NCBI GenBank assembly: GCA_018136815.1
Contig: CM030944.1
Location: forward strand, 2,005,345 to 2,069,344
Length of the DNA: 64,000 nucleotides
Direction of reading: 5' to 3'
Source of the DNA: Isochrysis galbana
Taxonomy: Eukaryota > Haptophyta > Isochrysidales > Isochrysidaceae
The notes beneath the pieces were generated by a model. That model saw only the letters and a program-made list of their open reading frames with translations. It was not told the DNA's origin and did not search any database. Numbering within the stretch: position 1 is the first letter of the stretch; every line of letters starts with the position of its first letter. Below are positions 8,697 through 20,780 of this stretch, piece by piece. Position numbers and translations under genes: made by a program.

Positions 8697-11600
8697 ATGG
8701 ACTCATCCGAGCAGCTCGTCTATCTGCCTGTGGACGGCGAGGACGGAGGCTGGTGCGAGGGGCTGCTGCTCTCGAGGGGCGAGGGGGGGCCCTCAGGGGC
8801 CTCGGCGCTTGCGAGGGTGCAGCGGGAGGACGGAGAGATCGTCGAGATCGAGGCAGAGGTGAGAGTGCCTGCGAAGGAGAGAGCGGGGGGGGTAGGGCGG
8901 GGAAGGGAGAGGGCAGGAGGCCGAGGGCCGAGGGAGGGTGGAGGTGCGACGAGTGGGATGGGCAGAGGTTGCCAAGGCAGCGGTGGGGGAGGCCTAGGGG
9001 GAGAAGACCGGACGGACGATCAAGGGCTTGGAGGGGTACCGGGCTTTGAAGGGGGCCAAAGGGAGACAATGGGGGTCAAGTCACTGGGTCGTAAGGGTAT
9101 GTAGGCAAAAAGAGACGATGTGGTCGAGCTGGCAGCTCAGGACGCATGCGGAGGGGTTCGTGTAGAGAGACGGGCCTGTTAGGACCATTGAGATGCTTCA
9201 GCAAAATGAGTGCGAGGTGCTGCTGCCTTGGGCAGAGAGAAGTGCTCTCGACAGGGGTGCATCGCCTCCAGTCGAGGGAGTGGGTCGAGTCATGAACGAG
9301 CTCTTGCTCTCCTTCCCTCGCTTGGGCGCGCTCGCTACGGCTGCAGAGCGTGCCCAGAGCAATGGGCATTGACGGATCGGGAGGCTCTGAAGCGCCGGAG
9401 TGTGGCAGGCGCGCATGGTGGGAGGAAGCGGGTTCGGAGGGACAGACATGAATGGAGCTTGAAGGCGGAGCGCTGATCCTGGAGTACAGTGTAGAGAGAG
9501 CGCCCTGCCTGTCGGGGCCAGCCGCGCACCGCTTGGCCGCTGGGACTCTGACACCGGTGTCCCACCACCCGCAGCGGCTGCTGCTCGCCAACACGCTCAC
9601 CGGTGATGGCGTCGAGGACATGACGAGGCTGAACTACCTGCATGAGCCCGCGCTGCTCGCCAACCTGCGCCATCGCTTCGAGCGCGACCACGTGTACACA
9701 TACACGGGGAAGATTTGTATCGCAGTCAACCCCTTCAACTGGCAGGTGCGCCGCCACGGCGCGCGTTCTCGCCGCTTTGCCGCACCAACGCCACGCGCCA
9801 CCGTCATCGCAGGTGAGCAAACCCCTCTACGAAGAGGAGGTGTTGCTGCGCTACCGTGGGCACCGATTGGGCGAGCTGGCGCCGCACATCTATGCCATCG
9901 CGGAGGATGCATACCAGAAGATTCAGGACGACGTCGCCCGCTCGAGCAACCAGAGCATCCTCGTCTCTGGCGAGTCTGGCGCGGGAAAGACCGAGTCGGT
10001 GAAGATCATGATGCAGTACCTTGCGACGGTCAGCAAAAGCGGTGACCACAACCGTGTGGCTCGACAGGTGGGCAGCGCGCCGTGCACCAGCTGCGCTGCC
10101 GCTACGCCCGACCTGCTCCGCACCGCTGCCAACTAGGTGCTCGCGACCAACCCGTTGCTTGAGGCGTTCGGCAACGCGCGCACGTTGCGCAATGACAACT
10201 CGTCGCGTTTCGGCAAGTTTATCGAGATTCAGTTCGACCGGGCGCGCAAGATGTCGGGTGCGCGGCTCCACATCTACCTGCTCGAGAAGTCACGGGTCAT
10301 TGGGCAGTCCAAGGGCGAGCGCAACTACCACATTTTTTACCAGCTGCTGAGAGGCCTGACCGCCGATGAGAGGCGCGCCTCGCACCTGACGCTCGAGATG
10401 GAGGAGCTACGGCTCATCGGGCGGAGCGGGTGCACTGAGATCGCGGGCATGGACGACGCCGCCCACTTCATGCGCACCATGGATGCGATGGAGGCGGTTG
10501 CGCTCTCGCTAGCCGACCAAGAGAGCGTGCTGCGCACGCTCGCTGCAGTGCTGCTCCTCGCGGAGGTCGATTTTGAGCAGAGTGGGGATGATCATGCGGT
10601 GGTCACGCCGGGCTCGCTCCCGACGATCGAGCACGTCGCCGAGCTGGTGGCCATCGACCACGCGGAGCTCAGCCATGCGCTGTGCACGCGCCGCCTCGTG
10701 ACGCGTGATGACGAGGTGACGGTGCGGCTGAATTGCGATCAGGCCGAGGATACGCGTGACGCGCTTGCCAAGGCGCTCTATGGGAAGCTCTTTGCCTGGC
10801 TGGTCGAGCGGTGCAATGCAAAGCTGGTCGACGAGGACGCCTCCACCTCGTTCATCGGCATCCTCGACATATTTGGCTTTGAGCACTTCGCCGTCAACTC
10901 GTTTGAACAACTGTGCATCAATTATGCCAACGAGCGGTTGCAGCAACAATTCAATTGGGACATCTTCAAGGCGGAGCAGGCCGAGTATGCGAGCGAGGGC
11001 ATAGAGTGGAAGGCCATCGAATTCGTCGACAACCAGCGCTGCCTCGACCTCATCGAAAAGAAGGAAGCGATGGGCCTACTGCACCTGCTCGATGAGGAGT
11101 GCTCGATCCAACGCGGCACCGACGACAAGTTTGCGCAGAAGGCGCGCGAGCGCCACAAAGACCACGCTGACTTCGATGCGCCTAAGCGCGACCAGCTCTC
11201 TTTCTCGATCAGTCATTACGCAGGCAAGGTGACGTACTCATGCGTCGGCTTTCGCGACAAGAACAAGGACACGCTTCACCAGGATCTTGCTGCCGTCATG
11301 CAGACCTCCGCCTCCGAGCTCGTTCTCGCGCTATTCCCCACAGAGGCGCCGGCCGCCGCGGCTGCTGCGACGGGTCCGCGCAAGCCCAAGGGCAAGGGCA
11401 CCGACCGCATGACGACTGGCTCGCAGTTCATGACACAGCTGGCCTCGCTCATGCGCACCATAAACTCAACGGATGTGCACTATGTGCGCTGCGTCAAACC
11501 GAACACTAGCAGCCAGCCAGCCGTCTTCGACGTGCCGCATGTTGCGCACCAGCTGCGGTGCGCGGGCGTCCTTGAGGCTGTGCGCATTTCCCGTATGGCC

Positions 11601-13200
11601 TATCCCAACCGCATGCCGCACATCGCCTTCGTGCTGCGCTACGCACTGCTCATCGGCCGCGATTGGCAGGCAGCGCACGCCGGCGAGATCGCCTCTGCTC
11701 GCCAAGCGCCACCGGGCAATGAGGGCGCGCGCTGGCTGTGCGAGGAGGCGCTGCGGCGCGTCGTCGACGATGCGGAGCGATATGAACTTGGCAAGACGAA
11801 GGTCTTCTTTCGCGCCTTCCTGCTGGAGGTGCTCGAGCAGCGCCGCGGCACAGCACTCGGTCATCATGCCGTCATGGTGCAGGCAGCGCTCCGAGCGGCC
11901 CTTTGGTCACGCCGATTCCAGCGCATGCGCGCCTCCACAATCCGGCTCCAAACGGCGCGGCGGCGAGCAGCGGCCCGCACCATGTACACACGCAAGCATG
12001 CCGCTGCGATAATTGTCAGCTCGGCAAGCCGCGGCTTCCTCGCCCGGCGATTGCGCCGGCGGCTGGGTGCGGCCGTGCGCATCCAAGCGGGCGCGCGCGC
12101 GCGGCTGGCTCGGCAGCTTGCGCTCCGCATGCGCCGCGCCGTAGCCGCGACCAAGCTGCAGGCTCACGCGCGGCGTCACGCGCTTGACGTCTGCTTTGGT
12201 AGGATGCGCTCTGCCGCGCTGCGCTTGCAGAGCCGCGCACGTATGCTCGCGCAGCGGCGTGCGTACCGGCGCGATCTCGCCGAGAAGAAAGAGGAGGCCA
12301 AACTCTCAACACAGCTTGCCAAGTTGCAGGCCCAGCTGCAAGCGGAGATTGAGGCGCGACAGACGGCCGAGCGCGAGCAGGAGCGGCTGCGCAACGAGCG
12401 CACCAGCGGCGCCACCGCCGTGGCCGGCCCGGTGGCGGGCTTGCCGGCGGCGGAGAAGGGAGAAGAGCTCGCCTCGCCGGCTGACGAGGCGGCCGCAGGC
12501 ACCGATGCTGGCCAAGCCGGCTCGATCCGCTCGCGGCTTGCCGGTGCGGCAGCGAACTACCTGCTAAGCATGGGGAGTGGTGCCCAAACAATGTCTTCGA
12601 TGGAGGAGACGAGCGCGATGTTGTCGCTGGTAACCAAAGACCGCGAGCGGCTCGGGCAAAAGCTCGCGGCTGAGACCGAAGCGCGGAAGCGGGCCGAGGC
12701 TGAGAAGCGCGAGCTCGAGCGCAGGCTCACGATGGGCTCGGATACGAGTCAGGTGGGCACGCGCAAAACGCGTGATATAGCCGAGCGGCTTGCGCGCAAG
12801 ACAGACGAGGTAAAAGAGATGCGCGAGATGATGCAGCATCAGGCGCTTGAGATTGCCAACCTTCGCAAGGAGAATGGAGCACTCAAACGTCTCAATGTCG
12901 GCCTTGAGAAAAAGGTCTCGCAGTACGACGACTCCTTTCACACCCTCGAAGCCCGCAACGTACGCGACAGGACGATGTGAGTGCGCGCCCCATGCATCCC
13001 TTACGCCGATCGCGCCAGCCATGCATGAACGGACCTTGCCCCTCCCTCTCCCATCCGATGCATCGCACAGGATGGACGAATTCGCAAAAGCCAAGGATCG
13101 CGCCCAAGAGGAGAAAAACATTTACAGGCTAATGCTAGAGCAAGCGCACGAACGGTACCTCCGCGAGCGGCATGAAATGCGCAAGGACGCACAGGAGAGG
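8697..13200 (+). CDS. Myosin heavy chain, five exons visible, 3' end lost in gap
   Basis: Model: exons 8697-8858, 9575-9745, 9813-10067, 10137-12976 and 13071 into the N gap; all introns are GT-AG and frames join cleanly (introns 716, 67, 69 and 94 bp). The product is an actin-based ATPase motor. Exon 1 encodes a divergent N-terminal SH3-like segment. Motor signatures: YLHEP, VNPFNW, P-loop GESGAGKT, switch 1 [10 protein letters not shown], switch 2 [20 protein letters not shown], and the actin-binding/SH1-region RCVKPN. The converter is followed by about six IQ motifs ([19 protein letters not shown] and neighbours, light-chain or calmodulin sites) and a charged coiled coil ([19 protein letters not shown]), then a second coil before the gap. 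The class cannot be set by eye; IQ plus coil resembles class V/XI-type transport myosins. Any tail domain is in or beyond the gap. Confidence 0.92.
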
Positions 13201-13300
13201 NNNNNNNNNNNNNNNNNNNNNNNNNNNNNNNNNNNNNNNNNNNNNNNNNNNNNNNNNNNNNNNNNNNNNNNNNNNNNNNNNNNNNNNNNNNNNNNNNNNN
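13201..13300. other. Assembly gap (100 N)
   Basis: Exactly 100 N, so probably a placeholder of unknown true length. The open frame before it and the one after it are out of phase as written, so the two sides may be different exons or different genes. Confidence 0.95.
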
Positions 13301-13885
13301 TTTGACCCGAAGGCCTCGCTCTCCATCTTGCCGCTCGGTACCATATGGGCGGACATCCCCAAGTCGGCAGCCGAGGCTCAGAAGCTTGCAGCAGAGGCAG
13401 ATGCGCCCGATGCTGGCACGTCTACTGACATGCGCTTGTTCACCATCCGCACCATTTCCGACGAGGAGGAGATGGTGGCGTCGGTATTTGGCTCCAAGCG
13501 CCTGCCCATAGGCACAATACCTGTGTATTGGGACCCTGCCCTGCTCATCCAGCCCGATGGAGCTGCAGAGGCGCAGCGCCCGTATTTTTTTCGACTGAAG
13601 GATTTACAGGAGACCATTCAGGCATCCGGCTCTGGCCGCAAGCCGGAGCCCCGTGTGGATAATCTGGTTGATGTGGTGAATAGCGCCACAAGAGCCGGTG
13701 CGACTCGAGCGCTTCCGCTCTTCTACGTGGCATCCGACGCGGCAGCTGTTGTCGAGAGGACTGGGCTTAGTGCTGGAGATGGGGGCGGCCAGGGCGGTGG
13801 GAGTGCGTCAAACCAGTCCTCAGAAGAGGCAAAGATGCAGCGTCTCATTGATCTGTGCCTAACAGTACCCTTTAAGGCATCATGA
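13301..13885 (+). CDS. C-terminal part of an unidentified protein, possibly Tic22-like
   Basis: The frame is open from the gap edge to the stop at 13883-13885 (194 residues). It contains GTIWADIPKSAAEAQKLAAE, a strand with MRLFTIRTISDEEEMVAS, IPVYWDPALLI, then YFFRLKDLQETIQ and a final LPLFYVASDAAAVV. The order 'secreted or imported protein value, Phe-rich strand, DL..ti, hydrophobic strand' resembles the Tic22 family of plastid import proteins, but no diagnostic motif is present, so this is a weak guess. Alternatively it is the myosin tail. Composition is ordinary for the window. Confidence 0.4.
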   Translation, partial: FDPKASLSILPLGTIWADIPKSAAEAQKLAAEADAPDAGTSTDMRLFTIRTISDEEEMVASVFGSKRLPIGTIPVYWDPALLIQPDGAAEAQRPYFFRLKDLQETIQASGSGRKPEPRVDNLVDVVNSATRAGATRALPLFYVASDAAAVVERTGLSAGDGGGQGGGSASNQSSEEAKMQRLIDLCLTVPFKAS

Positions 13886-15060
13886 TTCTCACGCAGTGCA
13901 CGATTCGTGGATGCCACGGCATTTGCTTACACGACTTGCTGGCGGCGATGCAACGCACTGGCGCAACGTACTGGTCGAATGCGATCTGCCTCAGCACGCT
14001 CGTCCTGGTCATGAGCAACTCCATGCTCCCCTGCGACTCTTCACCGGGTGACCCGAACGAGGACACTACTTGTTGCAATGGGTGGGGCCGTCAGCTGCCG
14101 GTCGTTTACGCCCCCTCCAACTTGGAGTGCTAGATTGCGCCCCTGCAGCAATAGGTGGCACAAATGCACAACGCGGTGGGCTATCTGCATCTAGACAAAC
14201 ATGTCTGGTTCACATTGATGTTGACTTGTTGGTACGGGGGTAATGGCGCGTGTTCGCATGCAAGGTGCACGATTCCGGTTGCGGGCTCGCCACACTTGCA
14301 ACCATCTTTAGCCCGGTTACTCATTCACTTTAACCACTATTTTCCACTTCCCCTGAGTGTCCAAAGATTCCGCAGGGTTTCCCCCTTACCTGCCCCGCCA
14401 GCAGCCTCCCCCCTCCGACGAAACGCGAAACGCCTCTCACACCACGACCGAAAATGGCCGAAGGTGAAGGTCGCGTTCCGTCAAATATGGGACATCACTC
14501 ACTTGAGCCATCGACCATCGAATGTCCATAGCCATTTACAAAAATATTCGATAATAAAATACTAAATACTTTCGTGGCACGTCCACCGGACGCCGCCGTC
14601 GACGGCTGGCGCCTCGAGGTTGCGCGTGGCGCGATGAGGTGATAGTGATAGTGACCCGCGGTCCTCAGAGGGTGCCCCCGGGGTTCCCATCCGCAATCAC
14701 GCCCAAAGTTCCGACAAGTGAGAAGTGAGCAAGGGGAAGCGGAAGGGTCGGAATATTTGTTTTGTTGCGCGCATCTAATTGTACACTTATACTCCAACCT
14801 CCTCCCTCTCCCTCTTCTACGGTTAGAAGGTGCAGCGCGCTCTGGCTGCTGCTGCAGGGGCGGAGGGGGGGTGGGGGGTTGGAGAGGGCGGGGGGGGCGC
14901 CGAACGGCAGGCAGTGAGGGGCCCAACGAGCGAAAGGGGTGGGTGGGCAGGGGGCGGCGGGTAGGGCAGGAGGAGGCGAGAGAGGAGGAGGAAGAGGAAG
15001 GGGAGGGAACGAGGGGAGAGGTAGGCAGTGTACACCGCCTGCTGAGCGAAGGAGCGAGCC
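13886..15060. other. Spacer between the post-gap gene and IFT74
   Basis: No gene recognised. Contains a 28-bp repeat at 14474-14501 that recurs at 17472-17499, and a G/A-rich block (14840-15040) directly before the IFT74 start. Confidence 0.5.
14474..14501 (+). repeat. 28-bp repeat, copy 1 (flanks IFT74)
   Basis: CGTTCCGTCAAATATGGGAC plus eight more bases; matches 17472-17499 with two mismatches. The first 11 bases recur near 37728. Confidence 0.7.
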
Positions 15061-17235
15061 ATGGCGGAGCGGCCAAGTAGCAGAGGTGGGATCGGCGTTC
15101 CACGCCCGGCCTCCCGCTCTGGAGCGCCACCGGGCACCGCCATGCGCGCAGGCATGCGGCCAGGCACTGGCCAGCGTGCAAACCTGCAGAGCCGGATGGG
15201 CACCGCCGCCAGGCAGGGGCCGATCAACACGTCGGGCATCGGGATGAATGCAAGCATGAACATACTGGACCGGCCCACCACCCAGCAGGGGCTTGCCGGC
15301 GGCAGGCCCGGCACCGGAGCGCAAGGCCCTGCACGACAGGTGCAGGACCACTCATACTACCTGCAGTTGCTCCATGCCAAACAGGCAGACATCACCAAGG
15401 AGATCGCCAAGCTGAAGGAGAACATGGAGAAGACGGCGCAGGACAACGCAGCCTACGGCACACTTGAGAAGAAGTATGAGCAGCTCACGAACGACATGCG
15501 TGCGCTGCAGGGGAAGCTGGCAGACTACAACCTTCTACTGGATCGGCAACGTGTCAACAAAGAGGCGCGAGACATCGCCCAGGAGTGCAATCAACTAAAG
15601 CAGGCGAACGCCGCTGAGACGCAGCGCGTGGATGATGTGTTCAATCATCGTGTGCACTTGGAGGGCCAGGCTCGTTCCATCGAGGAGCAGCTGCATGAGC
15701 ACCACCAGATGATGGAGAAGCGCCTGCTCAGCGTCGACGACGCTACCCGTACCGCCTTCATCAATGTGCAAAATGAGCATCGAAGGCTGACTATCGATGA
15801 TATACCAAGGAAGAATGCCGAACTACACCATTTCTCTGAGCGTGTGAATGAGATGGAGGCCGCCGTGATGAATGACCCACAACGCCAACAGGTCCAGCGC
15901 ATCAAAGATGACATTCGGAAGCTCGAGAAGGCACATGCTGAGCTTACACAAGAGCTAGATGGGCCGACGGTGAGTGATCCCCTCGTGAGTACATGGCTGC
16001 CAATGGCTGTCAATGGCTGTCGATCAACAATGGAGTATTCGCGTGATTGTACAACTAGTGGCTCCTAAGGCGATGCCAACGCGCCAGGGGCGGATGATTG
16101 CAGCCCTCCATGCTAGGCTCCAACACTCTCCCATTGTACTGATTCAGCCCTCCCTATTCCAACCAAGCAGCTTTCTGTGACGGAGCAAAGGGAGATGCTT
16201 CTCGCCAAGGTAAAGTCTGACAACGCGGAGATCGCCGAGGCAGAGAAGCAGCTTGCCGAAATGCAGGACGGTCTGCGCAAGGGCAGGGCAAAACTAGCAC
16301 AGCTCAAGGCGGATGCGGGTGCTGCGAACGATCCGAAGGCGCAAAAGCAGCAAGAACTGTTTGCCCGAGACAAGGAAATGTCTGAACTTATCGACACCTT
16401 CGAGGAGAAGAAGGCTATTGAGCTTAAGAAGACTACAGATACACAGTCGGAGATCGTCCGGCTGCTTCAAGCAATGTCACGGAAGCAAGAATATCTAGAC
16501 AATAGTGCGGGCTTGTCTGCAGCTCGGATGCAGGAGATGAAATCGGACTTGGATTTCAAGCAGACACAGATGGACAACTCAGCGACGACGTCCAACCGCC
16601 TGGGTCTGGAGTTGGAGAAGCGCAAGGTGGAGCTCGAGAAAATCCACACACTAGACCAGAAAATTTCATCAGAGCTCACCCAGCTCACCGAGAAGATGGA
16701 GTCGATGAAGGCAGAACTTGCCACCTTCCAAGTAAGCTGCACTCTCGCGGAACACCTGCCGGCAGCCTTGCAGGCCTCGCACCCAATTGATCCGAGAGCA
16801 CATTGACAGAAAGACCTGCAGGATACCTCACCACCACCCTGCTACTTCATGGCTTTTCAGGAGACTGGCAAGCTCAAGGCGGAGGCCTCGCAAAAGATGG
16901 CGGAGCTGAAGGCGAAGAGTGAGAAAGCGAGAGAGGCTACCAGCAAAGATCGACAACGTGCCCTTGCGCTCAAGAAGCAGTATGATGAACTGCACGAAAC
17001 ACTAAGGGCTGATCAAACAGCGCAGAGCTTAGATGAACTTGAGGGCAAGATGCGCATGTACGAGCAGACCATTTTTCAGCTGTCTGAGTTCATCGCCACC
17101 AAGGGGAGTGAGACCATGTACGAGTCTGTTCAGCATGATTGCCTCAAAGTCATGGCGGGCATCAATCAGGAGACCATCACCGTGCTAGCCGAGGCGCCAA
17201 CTTGGGTGCCTCAAAATCCCAATGGGGCTTTCTAG
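15061..17235 (+). CDS. IFT74: Intraflagellar transport protein IFT74
   Basis: Model: exons 15061-15969, 16171-16731 and 16861-17235, GT-AG introns in phase 0, 614 aa in total, close to the usual length of IFT74 (about 600 aa). The N-terminus is a basic, Gly/Arg/Pro-rich unstructured region (RPASRSGAPPGTAMRAGMRP) as in known IFT74 proteins, where it joins the IFT81 calponin-homology domain to bind tubulin. From about residue 95 the protein is one long coiled coil (YYLQLLHAKQADITKEIAKL; ENMEKTAQDNAAYGTLEKKY). IFT74 pairs with IFT81 in the IFT-B core and is needed to build cilia and flagella, so the organism has a flagellated stage. Start is the ATG directly after the purine-rich leader. Confidence 0.9.
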
Positions 17236-17471
17236 AAGCGAGCTCATGTCGAACTAAGCAGGTGATGTCACAGCATGGACGCACTCGAGGGGAATGGGAA
17301 TGGTCGAGACTCCAACTTGGCGGAGAGGATTGCTCATGGTTTGCGTAGGTGCTGGGATGGGTCATACACTAAATTAAACCTTTTAATATTCTCACCGCAC
17401 ACGCGGCCGTGGACCCACTACTTTGTTTCACGTAGCAAATTTTCTACACCCCCACTACCCCGGCCAGGTGT

Positions 17472-17499
17472 CGTTCCGTCAATCATGGGACATCACTCA
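17472..17499 (+). repeat. 28-bp repeat, copy 2
   Basis: Second copy of the repeat at 14474-14501, same orientation, on the other side of IFT74. Confidence 0.7.
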
Positions 17500-17620
17500 A
17501 ATGGTCGGTGGACCTCTCGTGCAACCCGATTGGCGTGGAGAGCCAGCCAATGCTCTCACAGCTGAGGAAGCTCAAGGTGCAAGTCACCCGGCTATGATCA
17601 CGAGGCGCGGAGGGAGGGGG

Positions 17621-17830
17621 GTCAAACACCCTAGTAATTATAATGTGTGCATGTATGCGGGTGTATAATTTCTCCCTTATTCCTCGGCATGGCCCGCACC
17701 TTCCTGGGAGGCATAGGAGGAAGGGGTGTCAAACACCCTCGTAATTACAATGTGTAGGTATGCGGGTGTATAATTTCTCCCTTATTAGGGTGGTGCACCG
17801 GGGCTTTTCGCTTTTAATGGCCCGCACCTT
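17621..17830 (+). repeat. Tandem pair beginning GTCAAACACC
   Basis: Unit 1 (17621-17702) and unit 2 (17728-17830) share GTCAAACACCCT, GTAATTA, TATGCGGGTGTATAATTTCT and end in ATGGCCCGCACCTT. Unit 2 carries about 25 extra bases before that end. Confidence 0.8.
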
Positions 17831-17936
17831 GATCTGGAGTGAGATTGTACGTGCGGCTCCTGTGCGCGCCTGCGGCGGACGTGCGCACCTGTCTCGGCAG
17901 GTCGTTCGAGTGGTTGTGGGTAGGCTGAGTGAGCTT

Positions 17937-18000
17937 TGGTCGTCGCATGATTGGTACCTTAGACATGTGGTGGCCCGCGACATGGGGTCAGCTGGGAGGT
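17937..18000 (+). repeat. 64-bp repeat, copy 1
   Basis: TGGTCGTCGCATGATTGGTA onward; identical over 64 bases to 20863-20926, same orientation. Confidence 0.9.
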
Positions 18001-18701
18001 GCAGAGGTAGTCCAGCGGGCGTGTCGGGCATCCGTGCGACGGCTACCACGACGGAGGGTCCGCGCGCGGGGGGAGGGGGGGGGGGACAATGGAGGACCTC
18101 ACTCAGAGTGCCCGACTTTGGGCGGCTCTGACGAGACTCAATAGGTGAGCTCCAAACCTCCGCGGCGGCCACAGGGACCTAGGGGACACTATGGACTATG
18201 GCCGAGGCGCCGAGGCGGGCCTGCGCACCGATTCCCCCGGCAACGGGTGCCAACCGTTGGGCCGAGAGGGCCGCCATGGCGGGGGGAACCGGTAGAGGGG
18301 TACGATTCCATGGATTTCGTACCCCGGGGGGGTACATTGTAGCACAAAACATTTTAGGCGTTCATGGGCCTGTAGGACAGGATGCAGGAGGGCGCGGCCG
18401 CACCGCCTTGTGCTTGTGCGAGTGGGGGCGCTCCCCACTGCACATCTCGCCAAACTATCCTACTTCAGTCTAGAGCCTTACGATCTGTCAACGACGCACG
18501 GGGTCTCCTGGGCATTCGCTGCGCTTTGGGCCAGCGACAACGCCCCTCGTTGATTCATGACATGCTGGCCTGGAACGCACTGCCCAAATTACCCTACCAT
18601 CAATGATAAATAAAAATCTCTTCAAAACAGTTGTCATCTAATTGCGAGGAGGCTTTGATAGGACGGGGAACGGTTGGGTTCGAAGGACCTGGCGTCACGC
18701 A

Positions 18702-20486
18702 TCACGCAAGCGTCATGGACATTCGGCCAAGAGTCGATGGACCTAGAGCGGCTGCCTTAGCTCGTGCCGCCTGCAAAAGTCGCTCTGAAAATTGCCGCAA
18801 TAAAGCTGGCCCTTCCGTCGGGCCTAGCTTAGGGAGCACGTGGTCACAAATACGTCCGAGATGAGGTTCGAAGCGCTGGGGATTACTGTAGTACAGAGTC
18901 GGACCCGCCGCAAATCCATTGTGCTCAGCTGCCACCAATTCTCGGACTTTTGAACTGTCTTCTGTCTGCATGATGCACATCTCAAACGTCGCAAAAAGAA
19001 AAGCAGCTACCATTTTGAGGTTGCTCTGAGCGGCCAAGGACAACTTCCCTGCGACTTGATTTTCTTTCGACCGTAGCAGCAGCTCCTCGCACACGAGACG
19101 GACTGCGATGAGCTGAAGAACAATAGCCGCAGGTGATTCAGCGGTGGGTGCTGCTCCCCCATCCTCATACAAATCAAGGGTAGCTCGAACCGATGGTAGC
19201 AAGACACCGTCGGGCCAACAAATCCGCCGAGTTGTCAAGAAGATGATGTTACTGAGCATGCCTCCCGGCGCATCCGGAATGGCTTCTGTGATGACGTCAA
19301 GAATAGACTTGGCTCTAGTCCATAGCTTCGAACAAGCCTTTTCCTCCTCAGAAAGTTTCGGTGCGCCGGGCCGCTTGCCAATTAATCGAGATGCGATGCC
19401 ACCACCCCCCACCTCACTTGCCCACACGTCCAACTTCAGTACCTGGTCCCGCACGATTGAGGAAACAACCGGACGAATTGCTCGTTTCAGCCATCCGATA
19501 GCCGATTCAAACAGAGACTCTAATATCGCTCTCAATTCTTCATCAGAAGGGGGAGGGTCTTCCTCTTCCTCTTCCTCTTGCATCGATGAAACCGATGTGG
19601 CTCCTGTCCGAGGACGTGAAGCTGTCGCTGAATACCGAGCCTCGGAATTGCCGACAGAATACTCCGAGTTGGGGGACACTGGGCGTCGGCGAGCCGTCGG
19701 AGGCTCACTTGTCGCCTCTGAATCCGAAGAGACCGCATTTTCCTCTAGCGCTCTCTCGATTTCACCCAAGAGCTCGTCGTGAATTTGATTGGGGGCTGCC
19801 GGCTTTTTATTCAATGTGCTGCGATGAGTTTCGTCTGCATTCCCAGCCCCACCTGATGGCTCCGGCACTGACAGTGACTGAGTGTGCATCAAGGTGTCTG
19901 AAAGTGGAGGAGGTTGAGGTAGATGAGCAGGTTGATTGCCCCCAAATGTGGCACCGCCAAATGTGGCTTGTGGATCAGCGTTGGTGCTCAGGATCTCGTC
20001 CAACTCCTCCATCCAGTCCAATCCAGCCTCCTCGTCTTCTTCTTCCAGTCCTGTCTCCCATTCGTCCCGCCACCGTCGCTGCCGCCGCATTTCTTCTCGC
20101 TCAGCCCGAACGTTGTCCATTAGCTCTCTGTGCATCTGAACCGAATCACGCAACATGTGCCTCAGCTCGGCGGTATCACCGCGCGATGGCGACGGCACTG
20201 ACGCTGAGGACCCCACGTGCCGCTTTGCGTGGGACTGTCCCGTGATGCGCTTGCGCGCCTGAGCCAGCTCATTCAGCTCTCGCTCGAGCGACAGGTTCTG
20301 CTCGTCGAGCGCAAGCAGCCGCGCCTGCTTCTCAGCAAGCTCCTTCTTGACCACGTCAGCAGGCGGCTTCGTGATGGCCACTGCCGGCCGGTCCGTACTC
20401 GCCAGATTGGCCTCACGGATCTGCTGCTCGACTATACGTAGCTGAATATTGAGCAGTGCGTCCAACGCATCCGTATCGCTCGCCAT
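18702..20486 (-). CDS. Unrecognised coiled-coil protein with C-terminal helical domain
   Basis: 594 aa from the ATG at 20486; the frame is open 11 codons further but without an ATG. I do not recognise the family. Layout: N-terminal helix LDALLNIQLRIVEQQIREAN and coiled coil (KKELAEKQARLLALDEQNLS), a basic coil RQRRWRDEWE, an acidic WMEELDEIL segment, a Ser/Pro-rich disordered middle with an E6 run, then from about residue 320 an alpha-helical domain (AILESLFESAIGWLKRAIRP through RQFSERLLQAARAKAAALG) that looks folded. A cytoskeletal or ciliary role would fit the helical make-up but is only a guess. The gene is bracketed by the two 64-bp repeat copies. Confidence 0.75.
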   Translation of the reverse strand: MASDTDALDALLNIQLRIVEQQIREANLASTDRPAVAITKPPADVVKKELAEKQARLLALDEQNLSLERELNELAQARKRITGQSHAKRHVGSSASVPSPSRGDTAELRHMLRDSVQMHRELMDNVRAEREEMRRQRRWRDEWETGLEEEDEEAGLDWMEELDEILSTNADPQATFGGATFGGNQPAHLPQPPPLSDTLMHTQSLSVPEPSGGAGNADETHRSTLNKKPAAPNQIHDELLGEIERALEENAVSSDSEATSEPPTARRRPVSPNSEYSVGNSEARYSATASRPRTGATSVSSMQEEEEEEDPPPSDEELRAILESLFESAIGWLKRAIRPVVSSIVRDQVLKLDVWASEVGGGGIASRLIGKRPGAPKLSEEEKACSKLWTRAKSILDVITEAIPDAPGGMLSNIIFLTTRRICWPDGVLLPSVRATLDLYEDGGAAPTAESPAAIVLQLIAVRLVCEELLLRSKENQVAGKLSLAAQSNLKMVAAFLFATFEMCIMQTEDSSKVRELVAAEHNGFAAGPTLYYSNPQRFEPHLGRICDHVLPKLGPTEGPALLRQFSERLLQAARAKAAALGPSTLGRMSMTLA

Positions 20487-20680
20487 CGGCGCCGAACGCC
20501 CCCGCCGAGGGGGAGGCAAGCCTCTCGCTCCCTTGCCTCCCCGCCGCCGCCCCCCGCCTCTCTCGCCGCCTCCCCAACCAACACATAAAGACGGCCAACT
20601 ATCTAAACGCTCATACTTCTACAATACCATAATACCATAATATGACCCGCCTCTCTCTCTACTCTAGAGGCTTTTTGCAG

Positions 20681-20780
20681 GCCGCAATAGAGCCTCAACA
20701 GCGCCCCAACACCCAACACTGCACACTGCCCAACACTGCACACTGCCAGTGTCGGGGCGCTGTTGAGGCTCTATTGCGGC
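20681..20780. repeat. Foldback: 27-bp perfect inverted repeat
   Basis: 20681-20707 (GCCGCAATAGAGCCTCAACA...) pairs perfectly with 20754-20780. Beyond a 3-base bulge the pairing goes on with TTTGCAG/CTGCAAA. The loop holds two copies of CAACACTGCACACTGCC. Confidence 0.9.

Larger units (their letters stand above)
17236..18701. other. Repeat-bearing spacer
   Basis: Holds the 28-bp repeat (17472-17499), the 17621/17728 tandem pair and the first 64-bp repeat. A hairpin with GGGGTACGA/TCGTACCCC-type arms lies at about 18297-18327. No gene is recognised. Confidence 0.6.
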
